Assembly (NCBI GenBank): GCA_049973945.1
Contig: JBMFJH010000001.1
Span: forward strand, 107,825-171,824
Reading direction: 5' to 3'
Length of the DNA: 64,000 nt
Source of the DNA: Acd1 sp049973945
GTDB taxonomy: Archaea; Thermoproteota; Thermoprotei_A; Sulfolobales; Sulfolobaceae
Within the stretch, counting starts at the first letter, position 1. Every line of letters begins with the position of its first letter. Under the pieces are notes generated by a model. The model was not told the DNA's origin. It saw only the letters and a program-made list of their open reading frames with translations, and ran no database searches. The position numbers and the translations under genes are program-made. This document shows positions 33,775 to 42,751 of this stretch, piece by piece.

Positions 33775-36336
33775 ATGTTCAAGGAGGCCAGGGCGACCTT
33801 CAACGACAGGAGGGCCTACTATGTCCCCCTTCAACAGCTGAGCGAGTTCGGGGTGAAGGTAGAGGAGTTCCCCTACTCCCTGAGGGTATTGTTGGAGAAC
33901 GTGATGAGGAACCAGGACGGCTTCAAGGTGACTGAGGACGACTTCGAAGTCCTGGTAAAAAGGAAGGTGGGAGAGGAGTTCGCCTTCATGCCTACCAGGG
34001 TCGTCATGCAGGACTATACTGGCGTGCCCCTGCTCGTCGACCTCGCGGCCATGAGGACTGAGCTGGCGAAGAGGGGGAAAGACCCTAACGTGGTCAACCC
34101 AGTGATTCAGAGCGACCTGATAATCGACCACTCGGTCAGCGTCGACTACTACGGCACGACCTACGCCCTCCTCCTAAACAGGGACTTGGAGTACCAGAGG
34201 AACGAGGAGAGGTACAGGTTCCTCAAGTGGGCCCAGAAGGCCTTCAAGAACTTGAGGGTCTTCCCTCCAGGCTCCGGGATCATCCACCAGGTCAACCTCG
34301 AGTACCTGAGCAAGGTCGTCGACTTCAGGGAGGTTAAGGGCAAGTACTACGCCTTCCCCGAAATAGTGATAGGCACCGACAGCCACACGACCATGGCGAA
34401 CGGTATCGGCGTGCTGAGCTGGGGAGTGGGAGGCCTTGAGGCAGAAGCCGTAATGCTCGGCGAGCCCTACTACATGACAGTCCCAGAAGTGGTCGGCGTG
34501 AAGCTGGTCGGCGAGCTCAGGGAAGGGGTGACGGCGACGGACTTGGCCCTCTACGTGACGGAGACCCTGAGGAAGAAGAACGTAGTGGGCAAGTTCGTCG
34601 AGTTCTTCGGCCCTGGTCTGAAGTCCCTCACTGTCCCAGACAGGGCCACGATAGCAAACATGGCCCCCGAGTATGGAGCCACGGTGGGCTACTTCCCAAT
34701 AGACGAGGAGGTTGTGAACTACCTAAACCTGACCGCGAGGGACGGGAAGGCAGTAGAGGACTACGCCAAGGCAAACCTCCTCTGGTACGACGGCTCTGTG
34801 CCAAAGTACGACGACGTGGTGGTCATCGACCTGAGTCAAGTGGAGCCCTCCGTGGCCGGCCCGAGGAACCCGGACGAGAGGGTTCCCTTGAGGTCTCTCA
34901 AGGACTCCGTCCCAGTCAGGAAACAGAAGAAGGTGGGGAAGACCGTCTTCGACGGGGCCGTAGTGCTTGCCTCGATAACAAGCTGTACCAACACCTCGAA
35001 CCCGAGTTTGCTACTCACTGCTGGTCTGATCGCGAAGAGGGCAGTAGAGCTGGGGCTGAGGGTTCCGAGCTACGTCAAGACAAGCTTTTCACCTGGGTCT
35101 ATCGTGGTTCAGGAGTACTTAGACGCGTTGAACCTGACTCCCTACCTGCAGGCCCTCGGGTTCCACATCGTCGGTTTCGGCTGTATGACTTGCATAGGCA
35201 ACGCGGGCCCGTTACCTCACCAGGTTGAGGCCGACGTAAAGGAGAACGGCATCGAGGCCTTCGCTGTCATCAGCGGCAACAGGAACTTCGAGGGCAGGAT
35301 AAACCCCCTCCTCAAGGGCACTTACCTCGCTTCTCCGCCCCTCGTCGTGGCCTTCGCCCTGGCGGGGAGAGTAGACATAGACATGATGAACGAGCCCTTG
35401 GCCTTCGACCCCAACGGTAGGCCGGTCTACCTAAGGGACCTCTGGCCTTCGAGTAAGGAGGTCAAAGAGCTCTACTCCAAGGCCCTGAGGCCAGATTACT
35501 TCGTAAAGAAGTACAGCAACGTCCTGGAAGGCGACGAGAGGTGGAAGTCCCTCAAGGCCCCTGAAGGCGAGCTCTACGAGTGGGACGAGAGGTCGACCTA
35601 CATTAGGATGCCGCCGTGGTTCTCGGAGCCGACTAAGGGAGGGGAGGACGTGATCGACGCGAGGATACTGCTCCTGCTCGGCGACAAGATAACGACAGAC
35701 CACATCTCTCCCGCCGGCAAGATAGACCCAGAGTCGCCCGCCGGCAAGTACCTGAGGGAGTTGGGGGAAAAGGACCTCAACACCTACGGTGCCAGGAGGG
35801 GCAACCACGAGGTCATGCTGAGGGGAGGGTTCGCCAACCCCAAGCTGAAGAACCTTATAGTCGACAGGGAGGGAGGCTACACGAAGCTCTTCCCCGAGGG
35901 CAAAGTGGTCACGGTCTACGAGGCAGCCGTGGAGTACAAGAAGAGGGGAGTACCCTTGGTCGTAGTCGCGGGCAAGACCTACGGGGCGGGTAGCTCGAGG
36001 GACTGGGCAGCCAAGGTAACTGCCCTCCTCGGGATAAGGGCGGTGATAGCGGAAAGCTTCGAGAGGATCCACAGGAGCAACCTGGTGGCTATGGGCGTTG
36101 TCCCAGTTCAAGTACAGGACGTTAAGTCGCTTAACCTGAGGGGCGACGAGCTAGTATCGATAATCGGCATCAAGGACTTGACGCCCAGGAAGGAGCTAAC
36201 GATCAAGATAAAGAGGAACGACGGCTCTGATCTAACGGTGAGGGGCGTGGCCAGGGTCGAAACGAACGTCGAGGTCCAGTACATAAAGAGCGGTGGCATA
36301 CTGAAGTACGTCTTCGAAAAGCTGCTTAAGTCCTGA
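33775..36336 (+). CDS. acnA: Aconitate hydratase
   Basis: Aconitase isomerises citrate and isocitrate in the TCA cycle. The 853-residue protein is of AcnA/IRP type. It has GTDSHTTMANGIGVLSWGVG, the cluster ligands in SITSCTNTSNPSLL and FGCMTCIGNAGPLP (three Cys), and ISGNRNFEGRINPLLKGTYL. The swivel domain has GKTYGAGSSRDWAAKVTALL and ERIHRSNLVAMGV. ATG 33775 is the first start after the nucleotidyltransferase promoter gap. Together with the Entner-Doudoroff genes elsewhere in the window it fits central carbon metabolism. Very secure. Confidence 0.96.
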   Translation: MFKEARATFNDRRAYYVPLQQLSEFGVKVEEFPYSLRVLLENVMRNQDGFKVTEDDFEVLVKRKVGEEFAFMPTRVVMQDYTGVPLLVDLAAMRTELAKRGKDPNVVNPVIQSDLIIDHSVSVDYYGTTYALLLNRDLEYQRNEERYRFLKWAQKAFKNLRVFPPGSGIIHQVNLEYLSKVVDFREVKGKYYAFPEIVIGTDSHTTMANGIGVLSWGVGGLEAEAVMLGEPYYMTVPEVVGVKLVGELREGVTATDLALYVTETLRKKNVVGKFVEFFGPGLKSLTVPDRATIANMAPEYGATVGYFPIDEEVVNYLNLTARDGKAVEDYAKANLLWYDGSVPKYDDVVVIDLSQVEPSVAGPRNPDERVPLRSLKDSVPVRKQKKVGKTVFDGAVVLASITSCTNTSNPSLLLTAGLIAKRAVELGLRVPSYVKTSFSPGSIVVQEYLDALNLTPYLQALGFHIVGFGCMTCIGNAGPLPHQVEADVKENGIEAFAVISGNRNFEGRINPLLKGTYLASPPLVVAFALAGRVDIDMMNEPLAFDPNGRPVYLRDLWPSSKEVKELYSKALRPDYFVKKYSNVLEGDERWKSLKAPEGELYEWDERSTYIRMPPWFSEPTKGGEDVIDARILLLLGDKITTDHISPAGKIDPESPAGKYLRELGEKDLNTYGARRGNHEVMLRGGFANPKLKNLIVDREGGYTKLFPEGKVVTVYEAAVEYKKRGVPLVVVAGKTYGAGSSRDWAAKVTALLGIRAVIAESFERIHRSNLVAMGVVPVQVQDVKSLNLRGDELVSIIGIKDLTPRKELTIKIKRNDGSDLTVRGVARVETNVEVQYIKSGGILKYVFEKLLKS

Positions 36337-36344
36337 GGTAGGCG

Positions 36345-38147
36345 TCAAGCGCCCTTGTTCAACAGGGTCTCGACCTCGCCCAAAACCTCCTTTATTGTCG
36401 GTCTCTGCTTCGGGTCGGGGTTGGTCATTTTCTTTATGAGTCCCCCCAACGGGTCCTGCAACGTCTCCCAGAAGGCCTTGTATTCTTCCTTCGCCTTCTT
36501 GATGTAGTTCGTCCATTCCACGCCACCGGCGACGTAGTCGTTGAGGGCGTCGCTGTAGAGCCTGACTACCCCCTGAGGGTTGAAGTTCTTCCCAATCAAC
36601 AGGGCGTAAGCTGTCGCCCCGAGGCCGAAAACGTCCATGGACTTGGAGGCGGGGGTCTTAGTGATGATGCCCTCCACCTGCTCCGGGGGCGAGTACTCTA
36701 AGGTTACGGCGAAGAACCTGCCCCCCTCCCTGACCGCCGAGCCCAAGTCGCCTAACTTCACGTCTCCGTTAGCGAGGAGTTTCTCCAGCCCTTCCTTGTT
36801 GGAATAGGGGGTCGAGACGAATATGTTGTTAGGCTTGACGTCCAGGTGAACCAAGTTCAGGTAGTGCAGGTAGTTCAGGGCGGATCCCACGTACCACAAT
36901 ACGTAAAGCACCGCGTTGGTGCTGAGGGGCCCGAACTTGCCCACTGCCTGGCCCAAGTTCCCCCCGGCCATGAACTCGAAGACCAACAGCGGCGGGTTGT
37001 GGAGGAACGTCTCCGTCTTCCCCGAAATGATCTCGTTTATCGCGACCGAGTCCACGTACACCGCGTAGACCTTGACCAGGTTCCTGTGGTTGAGCGAGGT
37101 CAACACAGAGGCCTCCCTCATGAACTCGCCTATGTTCTTCCTCGTCAACGTGGTCGTGCCGGCTGAGGAGAAGAGCTTAAAGACCTTGAGGGCGTACCTG
37201 GGCTCCGACTTTGGGTCCCTCGAGGCGGCCAGCACGTAACCGTTGCCCCCTTCGCCGATCACCGAGTGAACAAAGTAACCGTAGATCGACTTCTGTATCC
37301 AATACTTTGGGCTGAACGTCTCCAAGAACGCCATGGACAGCAACGTAGGGTACTTGAAGGTGCACCTGGAGAGCCTGTCCCTAGGGTCGACGTTCGTCGG
37401 CGTTTGGCCGAAAACGTCCGTGACGACCAGGTTGGTCTCTGTCGCTCCCGTCTTCACTATGTTGACGTCCATTACTCTGGTGGGATCCGGTATGCCGTCC
37501 GCCTTTAGCCTAACGCCGAACCTGGTCTTGAAGTTCGTGACCATTTCGGCGAAGCTCACCACGTCGTACGCTTGCCTGGTCCCCATAGCCTTACTGGCCA
37601 CAGTCAGGGCTACTGCCGTCGCCACCGAGAAGGCGTTGACTGTGGGCAGGGCGCTCCTTACGAAGAAATACGCCGCCAGCACGTCGCAGTCCGGCTCGAA
37701 CCGCGACTCTGGGACGAGATCTATGGTGCCCTCCACGCTCCTTATCCTTACGACCGTCTCGTCCCCCCTCACGACGCCCTTCGACACAAGGCTCTGGAAG
37801 TAGGCCTGGTCCTTGTCGAAGTTCGTGGAGTAGTTGGAGACGGTCTTGAAGAGCCTCTGGGAGTCGAGGTCGTAAACTGCGACTTCCTTCCCGAGGAGGG
37901 ATTGAACCGGCCTTATCTGGAACTCGGTCACGAAGTCCACGACCTTGTTCAGCTTGAAGTTGGCCTGAAGTAAGTAAGGCGAGGCGAGGGTACCCAATAT
38001 GAGGAAAGGCAGGTGAAGGGGGGAGAAGCCCATTTGGTAGTAAATGTCGGCCAACCCCAACACCCTGTCCATCTTGTCTTCCTTGACTACAATGGCTGAC
38101 CTCATCCCCATGCTGGGCGAATCCAGAACCAGCGGGATCTGTTCCAC
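36345..38147 (-). CDS. Ser/Thr protein kinase with long N-terminal domain
   Basis: A 600-residue protein. The N-terminal 310 residues are soluble and unlike anything I recognise, with two mildly hydrophobic parts. The kinase domain begins with YFVHSVIGEGGNGYVLAAS, the ATP-binding Lys is in RYALKVFK, hinge VFEFMAGGNLGQAVG. The catalytic loop is LVHLDVKPNNIFV, the metal site VKLGDLGSAVREGG, and YSPPEQVEG replaces APE. DPKQRPTIKEVL closes the fold. Catalytic residues are complete. It resembles the kinase at 26221-28311 but lacks the membrane helices. The gene lies convergently eight bases from acnA. Confidence 0.85.
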   Translation of the reverse strand: MEQIPLVLDSPSMGMRSAIVVKEDKMDRVLGLADIYYQMGFSPLHLPFLILGTLASPYLLQANFKLNKVVDFVTEFQIRPVQSLLGKEVAVYDLDSQRLFKTVSNYSTNFDKDQAYFQSLVSKGVVRGDETVVRIRSVEGTIDLVPESRFEPDCDVLAAYFFVRSALPTVNAFSVATAVALTVASKAMGTRQAYDVVSFAEMVTNFKTRFGVRLKADGIPDPTRVMDVNIVKTGATETNLVVTDVFGQTPTNVDPRDRLSRCTFKYPTLLSMAFLETFSPKYWIQKSIYGYFVHSVIGEGGNGYVLAASRDPKSEPRYALKVFKLFSSAGTTTLTRKNIGEFMREASVLTSLNHRNLVKVYAVYVDSVAINEIISGKTETFLHNPPLLVFEFMAGGNLGQAVGKFGPLSTNAVLYVLWYVGSALNYLHYLNLVHLDVKPNNIFVSTPYSNKEGLEKLLANGDVKLGDLGSAVREGGRFFAVTLEYSPPEQVEGIITKTPASKSMDVFGLGATAYALLIGKNFNPQGVVRLYSDALNDYVAGGVEWTNYIKKAKEEYKAFWETLQDPLGGLIKKMTNPDPKQRPTIKEVLGEVETLLNKGA

Positions 38148-38311
38148 TCTGCCTCACCCTGACGCTGTTATGAGGGCTGTGTCCTCTTGAAAATTTCGTT
38201 TAAAGCGTTATGAGCGAAAAGAGAGAGGCGCATGTGACGGGATCCAGCAAGCGTTCAGACTTCGTTAAGCCGAAAAGCTCGCGGGGCCGAGAGGTTCCCG
38301 CCCCACCGTCA

Positions 38312-39733
38312 TCACCTCTTGTCTCTGGCCAGCCTTGACAGGATCTCGTCAGCCCTCTTCTCGATTTCTTCTGGAGCGACCAAGTCCCTCGGGTACTCCT
38401 TTCCGCCGTACTCCTCCGGCAGCTTCCGGGTAGCGTCTATCCCCAACTTGCTGCCCAGGCTCGGAGTTGAGGGCGAGGGGTCTAGCTCTTCGGCCGGGTA
38501 GTTGGGGATCACCAGCACGTCCCTCTGGGGGTCGACGTGGGCCGAGACGGCGTACATGACCTGCCCCAAGTCCCTGACGTTGACGTCGTGATCCACGACT
38601 ATCAAGACCTTACCGACGAGGGGCGTCAGACCCCATATCGCGCTCATCACCTTCCTTGCGTGCCCCGGTAACCTCTTCCTGATGGACACTATGAAGACGT
38701 AGCTGAGGCCCTCCGGCGGCATGTAGAAGTCCACTATCTCAGGGAGTACGGTCTTCAGCAGGGGCTTCACGACCTTCTGGCCGAAGAGTATGAACTGGCC
38801 GTCCTCCAGGACAGGCTTACCCGTTGTGGTTACTGGAATTATCGGGTTCTCCCTGGAGTAGATAGCCTTCACCTTCACGACCGGGTAGTTCTTGACGATG
38901 GAGTAAACGCCAGCGTGGTCTCCATAAGGCCCTTCCGGCATGGTCTCTCCGGTCAGCTCCCCCTCTATCACCAGTTCAGCGTTTGCAGGGTAGCTGAGGT
39001 CTACCGTCCTTCCCTGAACTACTTCGACACCTTCCCCCCTGAGCACTCCTGCCACGAACAGCTTCTCGAGTGGGGGTGGCACCGGAACCCCTCCCACGAG
39101 CGTCGTTACAGGATCCATCCCGAAGACCACCGCGACCTCAACCTTCTCCCTCCCCGCGGCGTAGGCCTCGCTCCTCCTCCACGGCATCCAGTGGACGAGG
39201 AATTTGTCCTTCGCGACCACTTGTAATCTGTAGTAGCCGTAGTTGACCGAGTCCCCCCTCCTCACGAAGGTAGCTCCCATCGTGATGAACCTGCCCGGCT
39301 CTAAGGGCCACTGCCTTAAGGCCGGCAACTTGAAGAGGTCTACCTCCCTCCACTCCTCCTTCATCGCAGTCTTGCTCGTCCTCTTGGGGAAGTAGGAGGC
39401 CACTTTCTTGAGCTCCCCCAAGCTCTTGAACGCGTCCAGGAGACCCTCGGGGGGCCTGAACTTCATCAACTCCGCGAGGGCGTTGGCCCTCTCCTCTGGG
39501 TCGACGCCCTCAGTCGCCTCTAATACCCTCTCCCAAGTGCCGAAGACGTTGCCGACAGCGGGCAGAGTGCCCTCCTTTATCCTCTCGAAGATAACTACAG
39601 GCCCCTTAGAGTAAGTCAGCTTCCTGAGTATCGCTGCCATCTCGAGGTCGAGGCTCACCTCCTCCTTCAGCCTCACCAGCTCCCCCTTTTCCTCCAGCCT
39701 GCCCAGGAACTCCCTGAGGTCCTTGAACGGCAT
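38312..39733 (-). CDS. UbiD-family decarboxylase
   Basis: UbiD enzymes use prenylated FMN to decarboxylate or carboxylate aromatic or unsaturated acids. The sequence shows LREFLGRLEEKGELVRLKEE at the N-terminus, YGYYRLQVV, MPEGPYGDHAGVYS (a typical UbiD block with Glu and His) and the C-terminal VVDHDVNVRDLGQVMYAVSA and GIDATRKLPEEYGGKEYPRD. Length 473 is normal. Substrate is unknown; in some archaea a UbiD homologue acts in isoprenoid synthesis. ATG 39733 lies about 25 bases from an A/T box shared with the divergent radical SAM gene. No ubiX is in the window. Confidence 0.85.
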   Translation of the reverse strand: MPFKDLREFLGRLEEKGELVRLKEEVSLDLEMAAILRKLTYSKGPVVIFERIKEGTLPAVGNVFGTWERVLEATEGVDPEERANALAELMKFRPPEGLLDAFKSLGELKKVASYFPKRTSKTAMKEEWREVDLFKLPALRQWPLEPGRFITMGATFVRRGDSVNYGYYRLQVVAKDKFLVHWMPWRRSEAYAAGREKVEVAVVFGMDPVTTLVGGVPVPPPLEKLFVAGVLRGEGVEVVQGRTVDLSYPANAELVIEGELTGETMPEGPYGDHAGVYSIVKNYPVVKVKAIYSRENPIIPVTTTGKPVLEDGQFILFGQKVVKPLLKTVLPEIVDFYMPPEGLSYVFIVSIRKRLPGHARKVMSAIWGLTPLVGKVLIVVDHDVNVRDLGQVMYAVSAHVDPQRDVLVIPNYPAEELDPSPSTPSLGSKLGIDATRKLPEEYGGKEYPRDLVAPEEIEKRADEILSRLARDKR

Positions 39734-39799
39734 GCTCCTTCGCTTCTAAGGAGGTTGTGCTAATAATTGAGAGTTAAATCTCGGGAAACCAGGGGAAGG

Positions 39800-40891
39800 A
39801 TGATAGACGTGACCCAGGCGGTTCAGGCCCAGCATCCCGAGCGGTTCGGCAGGGCCCCCTTGATTGTGTTCTGGGAGATGACAAAGGCCTGCCCCTTAGC
39901 TTGTATGCACTGTAGGGCCGACGCGATCGAGAAGCCCTTGCCCGGAGAGCTCACAACCCAGGAGGGGAAAAAGCTCCTCGAGGACGTAGCCCAGTTCGGC
40001 AAAGCTATAGTGGTGTTTACTGGCGGAGACCCCCTCATGAGGGGCGACCTCTTCGAGCTCATCGACTACGCTAGGGGCTTAGGTCTCATCCCATCGGTCG
40101 CCCCCGCCCCCTCGCCGAGGCTGACCAGGGAGGTGATCAAGAGGTTCAAGGAGGCCGGAGTGAGGTACATGTCGATCAGCCTGGACGGGGCAGAGCCGAA
40201 GACCCACGACTGGCTGAGGGGTTTGGCGAGCTACAAGTACGCGATTGAGGGGATCAAGAGCGGCTTGGAGGTCGGTCTGGGAGTCCAGGTGAACACTGTC
40301 GTCTGGAAGGGGAGCTACCCGGAGTTGCCCAGGATAGTCAAGCTCCTCAAGGACTTGGGCGTCAAGGTCTGGGAGGTCTTCTACTTGATCCCCGTGGGGA
40401 GGGGCACATTCGAGTTGGACATACCGAAGGAGGCCTACAAAGAGGTCACGGAGTTCCTCGTGGAAGTGACCAGGTACGACATAGTGGTGAGGACGGTCGA
40501 GGCCCCCTTCTTCAGGAGGGCGAAGCTCGAGTACTCTGGGACAAACCTGAACAACAGGCTAGTCCAGGAGCTAAGGAGATTACTAGGTGAGCCCGTCAAG
40601 GAGGTGGACAAGTCCTTCGTGCCAACAATGGATGGAGCGGGGATCCTCTTCGTCTCTTACGACGGCGACGTTTACCCGAGCGGGTTCCTGCCGTTGAAGC
40701 TGGGCAACGTTAGGGAGAGGAGCATCGTCGACATCTACAAGAACAACGAAGTCCTCGTCAAGATAAGGCAGGGGAAGCTGGGGGGTAAATGCGGAACCTG
40801 CAGTTACGCCAACGTTTGCGGAGGGAGCAGGGCGAGGGCTTACGCCGTCTTCAACGACCCGTTAGCTGAAGATCCGGCCTGCCCGTACTAA
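39800..40891 (+). CDS. Radical SAM/SPASM domain protein, AhbD/NirJ-like
   Basis: The radical SAM motif KACPLACMHCRADAIEKPLP (C-x3-C-x2-C) lies near residue 29. A TGGDPLMRGDLFELIDYARG segment (the GGE-like SAM-binding motif) and a SISLDGAEPKTHDWLRG segment follow. The C-terminal SPASM-type cluster site is GKCGTCSYANVCGGSRARAY, followed by a last Cys in DPACPY. This architecture is shared by heme-pathway enzymes (AhbC/AhbD, NirJ) and by peptide-modifying enzymes; I cannot decide between them. ATG 39800 was chosen because a GTTAAATC box lies about 22-27 bases upstream; the 39767 start adds only Arg-rich residues. Confidence 0.82.
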   Translation: MIDVTQAVQAQHPERFGRAPLIVFWEMTKACPLACMHCRADAIEKPLPGELTTQEGKKLLEDVAQFGKAIVVFTGGDPLMRGDLFELIDYARGLGLIPSVAPAPSPRLTREVIKRFKEAGVRYMSISLDGAEPKTHDWLRGLASYKYAIEGIKSGLEVGLGVQVNTVVWKGSYPELPRIVKLLKDLGVKVWEVFYLIPVGRGTFELDIPKEAYKEVTEFLVEVTRYDIVVRTVEAPFFRRAKLEYSGTNLNNRLVQELRRLLGEPVKEVDKSFVPTMDGAGILFVSYDGDVYPSGFLPLKLGNVRERSIVDIYKNNEVLVKIRQGKLGGKCGTCSYANVCGGSRARAYAVFNDPLAEDPACPY

Positions 40892-40944
40892 CTCTTTATC
40901 CAAAAAATTAATTTTAAATTCAAGGATTTACTGTTCAATCTCTT

Positions 40945-41286
40945 ATGGCAAAGTTCCTAATCGTGGTCAAGTCCCAAAATCCCATGGACGTCAACATAGC
41001 CCTAAACGTGGGTCAAAGGCTGAAGGTTCTGGGGGCGGAGGACGTCAAGATATTCTTCCTCGGCCCTGGAATAAACGCCCTTTCCAGGAAGTCGGAGGCT
41101 TCGCAAATAGTGTTGAAGGCGACGGAGAGCCTTAAGCAGGCCGGGGTTAAGGTGCTGGCTTGCGAGATGGCTATGGCCAACTTCAACGTGAAGAGGGAGG
41201 ACTTGGTGTATTACGATGAGACTGCCAAGGGGGCCGAGGTGATACTCACCCACGCCAACCAGGGTTATCAGGTGCTCACTTTCTGA
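40945..41286 (+). CDS. DsrE-family protein
   Basis: A 113-residue alpha/beta protein: KFLIVVKSQNPMDVNIALNV, DVKIFFLGPGINALSRKSEA, GVKVLACEMAMANFNVKRED. These follow the DsrE/DsrF-like pattern, with one Cys (LACEMA) where the family usually has its active-site Cys. Members carry sulfur or bind other cofactors in sulfur metabolism. Whether this one does so is an inference. ATG 40945 follows ATTTTAAATTCAAGG by about 27 bases. It stands 53 bases after the radical SAM gene on the same strand, so a link with it is possible. Confidence 0.75.
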   Translation: MAKFLIVVKSQNPMDVNIALNVGQRLKVLGAEDVKIFFLGPGINALSRKSEASQIVLKATESLKQAGVKVLACEMAMANFNVKREDLVYYDETAKGAEVILTHANQGYQVLTF

Positions 41287-41311
41287 TCTCTAGATAAAGA
41301 AAAATCCGTTT

Positions 41312-41869
41312 TCATCGGTAGGAATACGCCACGACCCTCGAGTTCCTAGCCCCTAGCCTGTAAGCCCCGTAGCTCACCAGGAAGCCTATGGCGAGAGAGA
41401 TCCCGATGACCGCTATTATGTCGAGCCAGTCGGCGCTCCCCGCGCTCCCCCTAATCCTCCTCCACGCGGAGAGGGCGTTGGACGCGTAGGTGTATATATT
41501 GAAGATAGTAGCGAACGCGTTCCAAGCCGTGACTAACCCGGCCTTCCAGTCCCTGGTTCTGGCGAAGGCTATCGCAGTCGTTACAGTGGCGATCACCCCC
41601 CAAATCACTATCGCCAGGCCGAAGAACAGGAACTCAAAGTTAGCGAGGAACACCAACGTTGAGTAGCTGAGGTACCCTAAGTAGGCCAGGACCAGCGTCA
41701 GGACCGAGGCGACCACGTAGCTCATTGGAAGGAACCCACCCAACGCGAAGAACAGGTACGATAGACCTCTGTTGTAAGGCCTGAGCTGGCCAGCGTTGTA
41801 GCTGTTCCAGAGCGATATGAACACGTTGAACGCGAGTATGAGGACGAAGAGCAAGAGGTCTAGGCTCAT
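41312..41869 (-). CDS. Integral membrane protein, hypothetical
   Basis: About 185 residues with five or six hydrophobic segments (for example LLLFVLILAFNVFISLW, LFFALGGFLPMSYVVASVL, FLANFEFLFFGLAIVIWGVI, and a C-terminal IIAVIGISLAIGFLVSYGAY). I do not recognise the family. The box CATAAATACCC at about 41900-41910 puts transcription near 41880, so ATG 41869 (MSLDLLLFVL) is preferred over ATG 41887 and the much longer start at 41950. The gene is convergent with the DsrE-like gene. There is no obvious operon partner. Confidence 0.6.
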   Translation of the reverse strand: MSLDLLLFVLILAFNVFISLWNSYNAGQLRPYNRGLSYLFFALGGFLPMSYVVASVLTLVLAYLGYLSYSTLVFLANFEFLFFGLAIVIWGVIATVTTAIAFARTRDWKAGLVTAWNAFATIFNIYTYASNALSAWRRIRGSAGSADWLDIIAVIGISLAIGFLVSYGAYRLGARNSRVVAYSYR

Positions 41870-42026
41870 TTTCCAGCGTGTAAGCATCTTGGGGCTCGGG
41901 TATTTATGAGCGATCGGGGGGCTACGTCTACGGGGGTGCGGATCAAGCAAGTAGAATTAAGATGGATAACATTTGTAATTTTTAGGATTTGTTAAGTTTC
42001 CCCGCTAAATAACCTGATTATCAGAT

Positions 42027-42042
42027 AAAAAAGATATATAAC
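42027..42042 (+). promoter_or_regulatory. Box A upstream of the tat operon
   Basis: AAAAAAGATATATAAC lies 38-53 bases before the tatA GTG. Unlike most genes here, tatA then has a short leader carrying GGAGGTG at about 42066-42072, a strong Shine-Dalgarno match. Confidence 0.5.
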
Positions 42043-42079
42043 TGACCTCGCACGATACAATTTGAGGAGGTGCGACAGT

Positions 42080-42367
42080 GTGGTAGCCCTAAGCCCCGCT
42101 GATATAGCGATAATCATAATAGTGGCGCTCATCCTGTTCTTCGGATCCACGAAGCTGCCCGAGCTCATGAGGTCGATGGGCAGGGCTATAGGCGAGTTCA
42201 AGAAGGGCCGGTTAGAGGCAGAGATGGAGCTCCAGCAAATGCAACAGACTTCGCAGCCCCAGGTCGCTCCAGGCAACCAACAAAGTAAAGAGGACCAACT
42301 AGAGCAGAGAATAAAGGAGCTAGAGGCGGAGCTCGAGAGGCTGAAGGCCCAGAAGAAGTCCCAGTAG
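42080..42367 (+). CDS. tatA: Sec-independent translocase subunit TatA
   Basis: TatA forms the pore-like oligomer of the twin-arginine export system. It has a membrane helix PADIAIIIIVALILFFG followed by the hinge and amphipathic helix STKLPELMRSMGRAIGEFKK, with the FG hinge typical of the family. The C-terminus is charged and coiled-coil-like (QRIKELEAELERLKAQ). The 95-residue length is normal. GTG 42080 was chosen because GGAGGTG lies eight bases upstream; TTG 42062 would precede that site. It heads a three-gene operon with a second TatA/B-like gene and tatC. Confidence 0.9.
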   Translation: MVALSPADIAIIIIVALILFFGSTKLPELMRSMGRAIGEFKKGRLEAEMELQQMQQTSQPQVAPGNQQSKEDQLEQRIKELEAELERLKAQKKSQ

Positions 42368-42391
42368 AGGAGGATCTAGGGAAGATGGAGC

Positions 42392-42751
42392 ATGGTCTCA
42401 AGCCTCGAGGACACGTTAATCCTTCTTTTAGTCGCCCTTCTGCTCTTCGGAGGGGATAAGAAGGCCCTCGAGTCTGTCAAGAGCTTAGGGAAGATGTGGG
42501 GGGAGCTGAAGAGAAGGCAGGAGGAGCTGAAGCAGGAGCTAATCAGGGAGCTGAACGAGACTTCAGAGCCGTTCAACCAGGTCAAGAGGGAAATACTCTA
42601 CGACCCTCCCCCCACCGTTAGGCCTTACCAGAGAGCTACGGGGATCAACAGCCCCCTGAACAACGAGGAGAGGATAAGGAAACTGGAGGAGGAGATAAGG
42701 AGGCTCCAGGCCGAGCTAGAGAGGCTGAAGAAGAATGACGGAAAGAACTGA
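42392..42751 (+). CDS. Second TatA/TatB-like protein
   Basis: A short membrane helix (LILLLVALLLFGGDKKALES) with the FG hinge is followed by an amphipathic helix SVKSLGKMWGELKRRQEELK, the layout of TatA/TatB. The 119-residue protein has a long, highly charged tail ending in a second coiled-coil-like run (RLQAELERLKKND). It differs from tatA next door, which suggests the two may have TatA-like and TatB-like duties; archaea usually lack a clear TatB. ATG 42392 is 25 bases after tatA, and the stop overlaps tatC by 17 bases. Confidence 0.8.
   Translation: MVSSLEDTLILLLVALLLFGGDKKALESVKSLGKMWGELKRRQEELKQELIRELNETSEPFNQVKREILYDPPPTVRPYQRATGINSPLNNEERIRKLEEEIRRLQAELERLKKNDGKN

Noticed and set aside
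34161..36299. Several antisense frames across acnA
   Set aside because: Aconitase is intact and fills the region. The antisense products are compositionally biased and match nothing.
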